Positions 47,006 through 56,900 of a stretch of DNA of 64,000 bases are shown piece by piece. Position 1 is the first letter of the stretch. Each line of letters starts with the position of its first letter. Origin of the DNA: CAWAND01 sp963797485. Its GTDB lineage: Bacteria; Chloroflexota; Anaerolineae; Anaerolineales; E44-bin32. The notes below the pieces were generated by a model. The model had not been told where the DNA came from. It did not search any database and saw only the letters and a program-made list of their open reading frames with translations. The stretch covers positions 248,001 through 312,000 of the forward strand of contig CAWCPF010000001.1 of the NCBI GenBank assembly GCA_963797485.1, written 5' to 3'. Made by a program: the position numbers and the translations under genes.

Positions 47006-47049
47006 AAAAAAGCACCGCTGCCGAAGCGCCTGCTGGCAGCTCGTGCTTT
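47006..47049 (-). terminator. intrinsic terminator in the leader of the gldA-like gene
   Basis: Minus strand: AAAGCAC (47043-47049) pairs with GTGCTTT (47009-47015), and GCTGCC (47035-47040) with GGCAGC (47017-47022). The hairpin is followed by a six-T run (A at 47006-47011 on plus). It lies between the promoter at 47085-47114 and the ATG at 46961, ending a ~73-nt leader RNA. An upstream helix (CAGAC...GTCTG with CAC/GUG inside) could be the sensing part of an attenuator. Confidence 0.75.
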
Positions 47050-47084
47050 CAGACAGCGTCCTCACAGCCACGTGGTCTGTGTTC

Positions 47085-47114
47085 ACTATACTTAACTGCG
47101 CCCACCGACGTCAA
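47085..47114 (-). promoter_or_regulatory. promoter of the leader RNA / gldA-like operon
   Basis: Minus strand: TTGACG (47109-47114), 18 bp, TATAGT (47085-47090). The start would be near 47078. It diverges from the hppA promoter. The 190 bp between this promoter and the hppA -35 hold no gene or other signal I could recognise. Confidence 0.65.
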
Positions 47115-47302
47115 GCCCGGCGGCGGAGATTAACCAAATACTCATCCGCCATCCGCGTCGGCCTCCTGGGCGCGCGCCCATGCTTTCGGTGTCGTTTCGC
47201 CTCACCGCCAGCGCCGTCTCCACGAGAGGACCTTCGATTTGACGGCAGCTTATCCTGCCTGGCGAGGGGCCAGGGACGGGAGCGGCATGCGTTTCACCTT
47301 TC

Positions 47303-47331
47303 TTGACTAGGCGGGTGGCAAAAGGTACAAT
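47303..47331 (+). promoter_or_regulatory. hppA promoter
   Basis: TTGACT (47303-47308), 17 bp, TACAAT (47326-47331). The start near 47338 gives a ~40-nt leader that includes AGAGGA before the ATG at 47379. Confidence 0.75.
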
Positions 47332-47378
47332 CCGTCGCCCCTTCGACAATCCAATCAGCCTTTATCAGAGGACACGCT

Positions 47379-49727
47379 ATGTATTCGATGGAAGGGCTCA
47401 CCCCGTTCGAGGCGATCGGTGTCTGGAGTGTGATCGTCATCGCCGTGATGGGACTGGTATACGCGCTGGTGCTGCGGCGTCAGATTCTGCGCGAGGACAT
47501 GGGCACGGCGCGGATGCAGGAGGTGTGGACCTCCATCCGCCAGGGGGCCGATACCTACCTGACCCGCCAGCTTCGGTCCATCCTCCCCATGATCGCCATC
47601 CTAACGGTGGCGCTCTTTTTGTCGGTTTACATCGTGCCCCCGACGCCTGAAGCTTTGGAGCGCTTCCAGGGCATGTCTCAGGCCAGCGTCCGCCTGATTG
47701 TTGGACTGGGCCGGGGAGTGGGCTTCATCATGGGCGCCGGGTTTAGCCTGGCGATCGGGCAGATCGGCATGCGCATGGCGGTCAACGCCAATGTGCGTGT
47801 GGCCTCCGCGTCTCGCCGATCGTTCGGCGACGCCCTGCGCATCGCCTACCGGGCCGGCACGATCACCGGCATGATGACCAACGCCTTCGGCCTCTTCGGC
47901 GGCACGCTGCTCTTCATCTACTTTGGCATCGCCGCGCCCGACGCCCTGCTGGGATTCGGGTTTGGCGGCACGCTGCTGGCGCTGTTCATGCGCGTCGGCG
48001 GCGGCATCTATACCAAGGCTGCCGATGTCGGGGCCGATCTGGTGGGCAAGGTGGAAGCCGGCATCCCCGAGGACGATCCCCGCAATCCGGCCGTCATCGC
48101 CGACCTGGTGGGCGACAACGTCGGCGACTGTGCCGGCATGGCGGCTGACATCTTCGAATCGTACGAGGTCACGATCGTCTCGGCGCTGATCCTGGCGCTG
48201 GCCCTCTGGCATCTGACCGGCAACCTGCAATGGATCATTTTCCCGCTGATCGCCCGCGGCATCGGCGTGTTCGCTTCGATCTTCGGCACCTACTCGGTGC
48301 GCAGCGGCGCCCGCGAGAGCTCCAACGCCATGCGGGTGATTTTCAACGGCTACATCATCTCGGCAGTCATCTCGATCGCGCTGTTTGGCATAGCCGCCTT
48401 CTTCTACCTGGGCGACAGCATTCCCGGCGGCTGGTGGCGTCCGTTTGCGGCCACCTCGGTCGGCATTCTGCTGGCGCTGGCCATCGACCGGTTGACCGAT
48501 TACTTCACCGGTACCAGCCACGCGCCGGTCAAGGAGATCAAGCGCTCAACCAACACCGGGCCGGCCACGATGCTGCTATCCGGCATTGCCGTCGGATATG
48601 AGTTCACGGTATGGTCGGCGATTGTGATAGCTTTCACAATCCTCGCCTCCGTCGGAATCTTCGGCACCATCCCGGGGATCGACGCCGCCCACCAGGTGAC
48701 CTACGTGCTCTATGGCGTGGCGCTGACCGGCATCGGCATGCTGGCTCTCACCGGCAATGTGGTGGCTATGGATTCGTATGGTCCAATCGCCGACAACGCC
48801 GCCGGCATCGGTGAGATGGCCTGGGCCGGCCAGAAAGACGAGGAGACCGGTCACGCCCGCCAGATCATGGCCGATCTCGACGCTGTGGGCAACACCACCA
48901 AGGCCATCACCAAAGGCGTGGCCATCGGCTCGGCGGTCATTGCCGCCGTGGCCCTGTTCGGCTCGTTCCTGGTCGACGTCAGCCGGGCTCAGGCCGGCCT
49001 GGGCATTGCCCTGGCCAATCAAATACAGACCGTCGGCATCCGGCTGGATTTGCCCCAGGTCTTTGTGGGCCTGCTCATCGGCGGCGCCCTGCCCTGGCTG
49101 TTCTCGTCGTTTGCCATCAACGCCGTGAGCCGGGCGGCCATTCTGGTGGTCGAAGAGGTCCGCCGGCAGTTCCGTCTCGGGGTCCTGGAAGGCAAGGTCG
49201 CTCCGGATTACCGGCAGGCGGTGGCCATTTCGACCGGCGCGGCTCAGAAGGAGCTCGTGTCCCTGGCCATGTTGGGTGTGCTGACGCCCATCGTCGTCGG
49301 CCTGGCACTGCGCATCGAGGCCCTGGGCGGCTTCCTGGCGGGGGCGATCGTCTCCGGCCAGCTCCTGGCCGTGTACATGAACAACGCCGGCGGGGCGTGG
49401 GACAACGCCAAGAAGCTTATCGAGGACGAGCCGAGCGATCCGGCGCACAACACCGGCAAGGGTTCGGAGCGGCATCGCGCCGGGGTGGTCGGCGACACCG
49501 TTGGCGATCCCATGAAGGACACGGCCGGTCCAGCGCTCAACCCGATGATCAAGGTTGTCAATATCGTGTCGGTGATCATTGCCCCCATCGTGGTCCAATA
49601 TCAAAACTTGGGTGTGGGGGGTTGGGCCTTCGTCCTGGTGCTGGTCCTGGCGCTGGCCTGGGCAATACGCCGCAGCAAGCGACCCGCCCCCGAGGTCAAG
49701 ATCGAGGCGCTGGCCTCCGGCGATTAG
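47379..49727 (+). CDS. hppA: membrane-bound proton-pumping pyrophosphatase, K+-independent type
   Basis: 782 residues, ~16 TM helices, frame intact. It couples PPi hydrolysis to ion translocation. Substrate motifs: KAADVGADLVGKVEAGIPED, DPRNPAVIADLVGDNVGDCA, GMAADIFESYE, DNAAGIGEMAWAG and the C-terminal NAGGAWDNAKKLIEDEP, then GDTVGDPMKDTAGPALNPMI. The segment GNTTKAITKGVAIG has Lys where K+-dependent enzymes have Ala. By the established rule this marks the K+-independent H+-PPase subfamily. It has its own consensus-like promoter. A decayed copy of its last ~120 codons lies at 51990-52361, beyond the next gene. Confidence 0.97.
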   Translation: MYSMEGLTPFEAIGVWSVIVIAVMGLVYALVLRRQILREDMGTARMQEVWTSIRQGADTYLTRQLRSILPMIAILTVALFLSVYIVPPTPEALERFQGMSQASVRLIVGLGRGVGFIMGAGFSLAIGQIGMRMAVNANVRVASASRRSFGDALRIAYRAGTITGMMTNAFGLFGGTLLFIYFGIAAPDALLGFGFGGTLLALFMRVGGGIYTKAADVGADLVGKVEAGIPEDDPRNPAVIADLVGDNVGDCAGMAADIFESYEVTIVSALILALALWHLTGNLQWIIFPLIARGIGVFASIFGTYSVRSGARESSNAMRVIFNGYIISAVISIALFGIAAFFYLGDSIPGGWWRPFAATSVGILLALAIDRLTDYFTGTSHAPVKEIKRSTNTGPATMLLSGIAVGYEFTVWSAIVIAFTILASVGIFGTIPGIDAAHQVTYVLYGVALTGIGMLALTGNVVAMDSYGPIADNAAGIGEMAWAGQKDEETGHARQIMADLDAVGNTTKAITKGVAIGSAVIAAVALFGSFLVDVSRAQAGLGIALANQIQTVGIRLDLPQVFVGLLIGGALPWLFSSFAINAVSRAAILVVEEVRRQFRLGVLEGKVAPDYRQAVAISTGAAQKELVSLAMLGVLTPIVVGLALRIEALGGFLAGAIVSGQLLAVYMNNAGGAWDNAKKLIEDEPSDPAHNTGKGSERHRAGVVGDTVGDPMKDTAGPALNPMIKVVNIVSVIIAPIVVQYQNLGVGGWAFVLVLVLALAWAIRRSKRPAPEVKIEALASGD
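48622..48639. promoter_or_regulatory. perfect palindrome TTGTGA-N6-TCACAA inside hppA
   Basis: TTGTGA (48622-48627), TAGCTT, TCACAA (48634-48639), inside the hppA reading frame. The location argues against a simple promoter operator. The arms are identical to those at 32358 and 61358. Confidence 0.45.
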
Positions 49728-49807
49728 GCGCCAGAGCTCTGCCGACGCTTTCGAGAGAGATCCGGCCGCAGCCGGGTCTCTCGCTTTCCGTCACAGGTTG
49801 CGTCCTG

Positions 49808-49813
49808 TACAAT
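49808..49813 (+). promoter_or_regulatory. -10 box of a leaderless glycosyltransferase gene
   Basis: TACAAT (49808-49813) ends 8 nt before the ATG at 49822, with TTTCCG (49785-49790) at 17 bp as a weak -35. No Shine-Dalgarno sequence precedes the ATG. Confidence 0.5.
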
Positions 49814-49821
49814 CCGACGCC

Positions 49822-51833
49822 ATGTCGACATGGGCGCCCCCGAGGTTGCAGTTGGTTCTCGACCGTTTGGGGGGAGTGGCAGTCATGGCGATCATCGTCG
49901 GGCTGCGCGCGCATTGGCCTGAACGCGGGCTGGACGTGGTCGGCCCGGTCGCCGTGCGCGATGCAGTGCTCTCCACGGCGCTCGTCCTGGCCGTGGTCTC
50001 CGTGGCCGCCGGCATAGGCTCGGCCAGCCTCCGCCGGCTATCGATCTCCGGACTGACTTCGACTCGAGTTTCATCTCTTCGCCTGTGCGCTCGGGTTGGG
50101 TGCACTGGGCCTCGCCAACTTGGTACTGGGCCTGCTAGGTTGGCTACGACCTCTGGCCTTGGCGATCGAACTCATCGCTGCCGCGGCCGTGTTCGGGCCG
50201 TCGGTTTCATTCTGGGGCCGGGTGCTCGGCATCTTCCCCGATCTCGTCACCCGCTGGCGCGCGGCCGCACCCTTGGCCAAGGTGTTCGTCATCCTGGCGC
50301 TCCTGATTGGCTGCCTGGCGGCGGTCAACGCTTTATCGCCGGCCTGGGACTACGACGGGTTGATGTACCACCTGGTCGGCCCGAAGCAATTCCTCGCCGC
50401 TGCGCGGATCTACCCGAACCCCGACAACTGGTATGTGAACGGGCCATTCACGGTAGAGATGCTGTTTACCTTCGGGATGGCCTGGGGTGACGACGTCTTT
50501 CCCAAGCTGCTGCATCTGTCGACCGCAGCCCTGCTTGTGTTGGCAACATATGCGGCGGGGAAGCGCTGGCTTGGCGAGCGTGGCGGTTGGTTGTCAGCGG
50601 CCATCCTACTGGGCGTGGTCACGCTGCCGATCTGGGGCGGCTTTGCCTATATCGACATGGCGTGGAGCGCATTCGAGTTCCTGGCGTTGTTCGCCACGCT
50701 GGTGTGGGTGCAAGAGCGGAGCGGTCGATGGCTGATCCTTGCCGGAATGCTTATCGGCTTAGCGATGGGCAGCAAATACTTGGGCCTGATGGGCTGGGCT
50801 GTGCTCGGCTGCCTAGTGCTCCTGGCCAATTTGCGCATGGGCTGGAGGGATCTGCTCGCCGATGGACTCCGCCTGTGCCTGCCGGCGGTTATCGTGGCGT
50901 CCCCGTGGTATCTCAAGAATTGGGCTTGGTTCGGGAATCCGGTCTATCCACTTTACTTCGGCGGGCCGGGGTGGGACGCCACGCGTCTTGGACTCTATTC
51001 GGAGTATCTCAATAGCTTCGGCGTCGGTCGTCAACCGATCGACTTCCTGCTCCTGGCGTGGAACGTTTATGCTCATCACGCACGTTTCGGCGCGGTAATG
51101 AACCGGATCGACGTGCCCAGCTTCCTGTTCCCGCTGGCGTTGGCTTATCCATGGGTAAGAAAGTCCAGAGTTGGCACACTGCTGCTCGTGGCTGTGCTTG
51201 TGCGGGCGGCGCTCTGGTCGATCGGTTCCCAGCAACTGAGATTCTTGATGCCGATCTTCCCCGCGTTATCAATTGCCTCTGGGCATGGAATCCTGGAGGT
51301 CAGTGCTCGAATGCGTAAGCCCTGGTCGCTCTTCCTGCCGATGCTTGCGATAGGCTTAACACTGCTAACATTGTTCTACCAACTCGTGATCTTATTCCAG
51401 TATCGCCCGGATCGAGCCATACTGGGCGGAGAGTCACGCCGAGCATTCGTCGATCGGCTCGTACTTGACGAGCGTGGCGTGGAGGCGGCAGTTGCGGTTG
51501 CGGGTGATAGCCATGTTCTTCTGTTGGGAGATGGTCGAGGTTACTACTGCCTTCCAACATGCATCCCTGACCCGGATCACTTTCGCTGGGCTCAGGAAAT
51601 CAGTTCCCAGGTCTCCGATGATGATCTGTCGACCTGGTTCATGGGGAAAGACGCACGTTACCTGGCAATCAGCTTAGAGGACATCGACTTCCTCCTCCAG
51701 CACGACCCGGCGGGCACGATGGGTGCAGCCATTGATCGCGTGGAAGCATATCGCGAACGCGGGATGCCTCAGCCAGGTGTATAGGGACGACAACACGGTC
51801 GTCTACCGAGTCGGATGCCCCAAGTCTCCCTGA
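49822..51833 (+). CDS. polytopic GT-C type glycosyltransferase-like protein, two frameshifts
   Basis: About 670 residues after correction, ~13 hydrophobic segments. N-terminus MSTWAPPRLQLVLDRLGGVA. An extra base near 50060 precedes FHLFACALGLGALGLANLVL. Loops: LSPAWDYDGLMYHLVGPKQF, AYIDMAWSAFEFLALFATLV, GSKYLGLMGWA and NWAWFGNPVYPLYFGGPG. The C-terminal domain has LLLGDGRGYYCLPTCIPDPD. One extra G near 51763 creates a stop at 51782; correction gives CLSQVYRDDNTVVYRVGCPK and a stop at 51831. Distant paralogue of the 30319 gene, sharing the GYxCxPTCxPD motif. It is bracketed by hppA and the hppA remnant, so its arrival may be linked to that duplication. Confidence 0.87.
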
Positions 51834-51989
51834 CTGGCTGGGGGCCCGGTCGGCAGGATCACTCGATCGGCAGCTGGGTTGGGCAGATCTCTCGGATTCG
51901 CGCTCGTCTTCCAGCTCCATACTCTGCACATCGGAGTGGCCCTCTACTCGCAGGCTCATCGGTGAACATCGAAGTTCCTGCGCCAAACT

Positions 51990-52361
51990 ATGGCGGTTGA
52001 CCAGATCGAGGCTTTGGGCGGCATGCTTGCGGGCGGCATCGTCTCCGGCCAGCTCCTGGCGGTGTTCATGAACAACGCCGGCGGCGCCTTGGACACCGCC
52101 AAGAAGCTCATCGAAGACGAGCCCGGCGATCCGGCGCACAGCACCGGCAAGGGGTCGGAGCGCCACCGTGCCGGGGTGGTCGGTGACACAATCGGCGACC
52201 CCATGAAAGACACCGCCCCGATCTTCATGTAGTATCGAAATTCGGGCGTGGGCAGCTGGGCACCTGTGTTTGTGCTTGTCCTGGCTCTGCCCTGGGGCAT
52301 TCGCTGCAGCCTGCCCCCCGCCCTCGAGGTCGAGATCGAGGCGGTGGCTTGCGCCGACTGA
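51990..52361 (+). pseudogene. decayed duplicate of the hppA 3' end
   Basis: Translating 52004 onward gives IEALGGMLAGGIVSGQLLAV, FMNNAGGALDTAKKLIEDEP, DPAHSTGKGSERHRAGVVGD and TIGDPMKDTA, near-identical to hppA residues ~640-720. It then skips the ~19 residues GPALNPMIKVVNIVSVIIA, meets a TAG at 52230, and carries on in the same frame as YRNSGVGSWAPVFVLVLALP to AVACAD and TGA, matching the hppA C-terminus. The gap, the nonsense codon and the missing N-terminal five-sixths make it non-functional. DNA divergence by eye is substantial, so the copy is old or came from a relative. The ~155 bp on either side hold nothing recognisable. Confidence 0.9.
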
Positions 52362-52518
52362 GGCCAGCCGACTTTCAATTGGATGGATACGGGCCCCGGT
52401 GGGTATGGCGGGCCTATTCTCATCGAGGGCGGGGCGCCTGTCCAAGTGATTCATATTGCGTTCGGGCGTCATGGGGCCTAGCATTGGGACACCAATATGG
52501 TTCACGGGCGGGTGAAGG

Positions 52519-52731
52519 TTGCGCATACTCAAGCGTGATTTCCAGGCCGTGGCACCGATTGCCTTTCTGCTGGGCGCCGCCTTCGGCTGGCAGAACCTCA
52601 GTCCGGCGGTCCTGCGGGCAGGGCTGTGGGCGACGGCAGTCGGCGGTCTGCTCTGGCTGAGCCTTCGGGCCTGGCGGACTAAGAGCTTGGCGCTGGACAA
52701 CCAGGATCGCCTGGACAGCTGCCCGCCATGA
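52519..52731 (+). CDS. small two-helix membrane protein
   Basis: 70 residues from TTG at 52519 (MRILKRDFQAVAPIAFLLGA). Two hydrophobic helices (VAPIAFLLGAAFGW and LWATAVGGLLWLSLRAW) flank a short NLSPAVLRAG loop, followed by a charged tail. It overlaps the next start by 4 bp (ATGA), the pattern seen at other coupled genes here, which argues it is translated. No family recognised. It may be a membrane partner of the deacetylase-family enzyme, but adjacency is the only support. Confidence 0.55.
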   Translation: MRILKRDFQAVAPIAFLLGAAFGWQNLSPAVLRAGLWATAVGGLLWLSLRAWRTKSLALDNQDRLDSCPP

Positions 52732-53762
52732 GCGCGTCTGCCACGACGGTCGCGTATTGCCGGGTGGAATCCGCCGGCCATGCCTTCCCGGTCCACCCGG
52801 AGTCCCCGGGCCGCTTCGCCCACATCGACGAGGTGGCGCTGACCCCGTTGGCCAACCGGCTGACGGTCATCGAACCCGTGTCGGTGGATTTGCCGAATAT
52901 CTTGCGCGTGCATTCAGAACGCCACCTGGACCGCCTCAAGGCGGCCGTCGCCGATGCGCCTGCCTACCTGGATTACGGGGACACCTTTGTGACCCAGTCC
53001 TCCTTCGAGCTGGCTCGGATGTCGGCCGGCGGCGCGCTGGCCGTCGTGCGCGCCGTCGCCAGAGGCGAAGCCGGTGCCGGATTCGCGCTGATCCGTCCGC
53101 CTGGCCATCATGCCACCGGTGACCGCGCCATGGGGTTCTGTCTGCTGAACAATGTGGCCATCGCCGCCCGTGCTGTCCAGGCCGACGGGCTCGGGCGCGT
53201 GGCCATCGTGGACTTCGATGTGCATCACGGCAACGGCACCCAGGCGATCTTCGCCGCCGATCCCAGCGTGCTGTATGTGTCAACCCATCAATGGGGGATC
53301 TACCCGGGCTCAGGCGCGTTGGAGGAGACGGAGGAGGCAGCTGGCGCCGGCACGCTGGTCAACCTGCCGTTTCCGGCTCTGGCCGGGGATAGGGCCATGC
53401 GGCAGGCCATGCAGCGTGTGATCCTGCCGGCCCTCAACCGGTTCAAGCCGGACCTGATGCTGGTCTCGGCGGGTTTCGACGCGCATTGGCGCGACCCCCT
53501 CGCCAATCTGCAGGTGACGGCGGCGGGATTTCATGAGTTGGTGGCCGGCCTCGCCCATGCGGCCGACGAGCTATGCCGCCGGCGCCTCGTCCTCTGTCTG
53601 GAGGGTGGCTACGACCCTCTGGCCCTGGCCCATTCGGTGCACAACGCCTTGCTGGCCCTGCTGGGGGAGTTGGCCCAGGCCGACCCGTGGGGCGATCCGC
53701 CGTTCGAGGAGCCGTCCGTTGACAGCCTGATCGATTCGGCCGTTTCGATCCATGGGTTGTAG
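52728..53762 (+). CDS. histone deacetylase / acetylpolyamine amidohydrolase family protein
   Basis: 344 residues. Arginase/deacetylase fold with all catalytic motifs: RPPGHHATGDRAMGFCLLNN (paired His), VAIVDFDVHHGNGTQAIF (Asp and His zinc ligands), LYVSTHQWGIYPGSG, DLMLVSAGFDAHWRDPL (Asp ligand) and LCLEGGYDPLALAHSV (Gly-Gly-Tyr). It is therefore a zinc-dependent deacylase. Bacterial members act on acetylated polyamines, acetyl-CoA synthetase (AcuC) or other amides; no acetyltransferase or acs gene is adjacent to decide. Coupled to the small membrane protein by ATGA. Confidence 0.93.
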   Translation: MSASATTVAYCRVESAGHAFPVHPESPGRFAHIDEVALTPLANRLTVIEPVSVDLPNILRVHSERHLDRLKAAVADAPAYLDYGDTFVTQSSFELARMSAGGALAVVRAVARGEAGAGFALIRPPGHHATGDRAMGFCLLNNVAIAARAVQADGLGRVAIVDFDVHHGNGTQAIFAADPSVLYVSTHQWGIYPGSGALEETEEAAGAGTLVNLPFPALAGDRAMRQAMQRVILPALNRFKPDLMLVSAGFDAHWRDPLANLQVTAAGFHELVAGLAHAADELCRRRLVLCLEGGYDPLALAHSVHNALLALLGELAQADPWGDPPFEEPSVDSLIDSAVSIHGL

Positions 53763-53935
53763 CCATGCGGGGGGCGGCGTGGGCCATGCCGGGAGCGGCG
53801 AGACCAGCTCCGTCCGCCCCGGGCGCCCGTGTCCGGGGTTCTTTGACTATACGCAGCCTCGGGCAACCTGCACGGCGTCTGTGCCGCCTTGCACAATCGT
53901 GTATCATGCGGCATACTCTTTGCAAGGTGTAGCTC

Positions 53936-56900
53936 ATGGCCCAGATTAGTTTGCGCGCCTATCTTCGGGAAATCGACAATCTTGTCGAGCGCGAATTGCT
54001 CGACGAGGCGATTGCGCACTGCCGCCACATCCTCCAGATTTACCCCAAGAATATCGAAATCTATCGTTTGCTCGGCAAGTCCTACCTTGAAGCCAAGCGC
54101 TATGGCGACGCCGCTGACATCTTTCAGCGCGTGCTCTCGGCTGTCCCAGACGACTTTGTATCCCACATAGGCATGTCAATCGTCCGTGAAGACGAAGGCA
54201 ATCTGGACTCCGCCATCTGGCACATGGAACGCGCCTTCGAGACCAACCCGGCCAATCCGGCCATCCAACAAGAACTTCGTCGGCTGATCGGCCGGCGGGA
54301 TGGACTTCGAACCTCACAAGGTCCGCCTCACCCGGGGCGCGCTGGCGCGCATGTATGCGCAAGGTGAGCTCTATCCGCAAGCGATAGCCGAACTCCAGTC
54401 TGCCCTGCAGGAGGACCCGGACCGCCCCGACCTGCAGGTCCTGCTGGCCGACATGTACTGGCAAACAGGCCAGAAGATGGAAGCCGCCGACGTCAGCCGG
54501 CAAATTATCGAGAAGCTCCCATACTGCCAGCGAGCCGCCCGCATCATGGCGGCTGTCCACCAGGAACAAGGTAAATCTGACGAAGGCACAGCCTATCACC
54601 GGCGGCTGGCTCAACTGGATCCGTACGCCGCGTATGTTGAGTACCCGATGGTCGACACGCTGAAGGTTGAAGCCGACACAATTCGCATCGACCGGCTCGA
54701 CTGGCGTCCGGGCCAGCCTTTACCCGTGTCTGAGGGCGGCCAACCCGACTGGGCGGCGTCCCTTGGCGTCGAAATCGAATCCGGCGCCGCATCGGGCGGC
54801 CCGACCGGACCGTTGCCCTCCTGGCTGGACGATATCGAGGAGTCTGCCGAGTCCCTTGAAGTCGAGGACGATGAGGCGGCATCCATCCCGACCGAATTGC
54901 CCCAGGCGTGGCGATGGCCGAGGCGGCCGACGTAGACGGCTTTACCGCCGATGAGAGCATTCCGGGCTGGATGCGCGAAGCCGGCTGGCAGGAGTTGTCA
55001 GGCGTGGCCACGGAAGCCCCCGTCTCATTCTCGGAAGGCGAGCTGGCCTCGCTCGAGCGCGGCGAGCTGCCCCCCGAGTCCGAGCTGGATGACTCGGAAG
55101 CCGCAGATCTGGCACCGGCCGAGATTCCGTCCTGGCTTCAGGGTAAGGTGCCCGCCGATCAGGCACCCAGGGTCATTCAGCCTGCAATGCCATCTGACAA
55201 AGAAGACGTCTCCGATTGGCTGGACGGCGTATCAACCTCGGGCGAGCAGGCCGGCACCGCTAAGCCCGGGGCGGCGGAGGCTGATCTCACCCCCAGTTGG
55301 CTTGGCGAGCTGGCCGACGAGGCCGAGGACTTGTCCGAGCCGGCGGAGACGCCCGATTTCGGGCTGGAACTCGGTACCCAGCCTGAAACATCCCGAGGAG
55401 CGGCCGCCGACCCAGGGGCGATCCCGGGCTGGCTTGACGAAGAGCCGGGGGCGACCTCGACCATCATGAGTTGGCTTGGGGATCGAGGACAACAATCAGG
55501 CGGGGCCGAATCCGAACAGGGCGGGACACCGGCCGGAGACGTGCCCGACTGGATGCAGGACGCCCTGCAAGGCGAGGCGTCGGGTCCTGATGCGGGGCCG
55601 GAAGCGGAGGTATCCCCCTCCGAGGATGTGCCAACCTGGCTGTCAGGCGTTGCTCAGGCTGCTGCCGACTCGGGGTTCGGCGAACCCGAGTTTGTCGGGC
55701 AATATCCAGACCAGGCGGAGGAATCACCGGCCGACGAAAATGTTGAAGCCGGCGGAGGCGAGGTGCCCGACTGGCTGATGTCAATTGCCGGGGGTTCGTC
55801 CGCCGAAGAGTCCAGCCAGGTGATGGATCAGGACGCCGCCGCGGGGTTCGATTTCGAAGCCGGTCACGACGCTGAAGAACCCGTGACGGGCGAGGAGACG
55901 GTCCGGGCGCCATCGTGGCTGTCCGCTCCCGAATCGGCTGTCTCGGATGCAGGGGCCGGTTTCCCAGAAGAGGAAGAAGCGGCACAGTGGCTTGAGAGCC
56001 TCAGCGGCGCCGCTGACGAACTTAAAGCCTCAGGTGTCGAAGAAGCAGCCGAAACCCAGGGTTCGGCGACCGCTTGGCTTGAGAACCTGGCGGATGAGTT
56101 TGAGGACATCGCGCCGGCTTCGCCCCTCGGCGATGAGGAACCCGACTGGATGCGAGGGCTCGGAGACGAGGAAACCGGAGACGAAGCCCTTGGAACCCTG
56201 GCCAGCTCCTGGCTGGAGGGACTGGCCGACACCCTCGCCGAGACCCCGGCTGAGCCGGAGCCGGCCGTACCGGGGGAGGCCGACGAGGGCGTCCCGAACT
56301 GGCTCCTCGATTACGAAGCCGGGTCCGAGACTTCAACCGACACTGAAGCGGCAGGTCCTGAGCCCTCGGCTGAAGAGACCCTGATCGGCCCATCGGCGGT
56401 TTACGGACTTGGGGACGCGCCCGAGGTCCCTGCCGAAGACGACACGGGCCGCTTGAAGATGCTTGAGGAGCTGGGTCTGGGTGAAGAGCCGGCCGAGGTT
56501 TCGCCGGCCGAGACTTCCCAGCCGCCGGCGGACTATGAATTGGGCCAGCTCGAAGGCATGGACGACGACCAGATCTTCGGCTGGCTCGAAGGCCTGGCCG
56601 CCAGAGACCAGGGTGGAGCTCCGGACGAGCCCGGAGAATTGCCGGGAGAAATGCCGGCCGCGGCGCGGCCCCCCGAACCGGAAGAACCACGCGTGAGCCA
56701 GCCAGCCCAGCAGACTGAAGACCTGGGCTGGCTGGAACAACTGGCCGAGCAGCGCGGAATTGACAGCGACGTTTCCGCGGGGGTTGAACCCGTGCCCAGC
56801 CAGACCACGCCTGAACCGGCACCTCAGTCATCAGAGCCGACCATCATGCGCCCACGGGCGTCCGAGGTTGTTTCCAGCGCCCCAGAACCAATCCGCACAC

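Noticed and set aside
51785..52003. Possible insertion-sequence end between the glycosyltransferase and the hppA remnant.
   Set aside because: No terminal inverted repeats, target-site duplication or transposase fragment was found. Part of this stretch is the true 3' end of the glycosyltransferase after frame correction.
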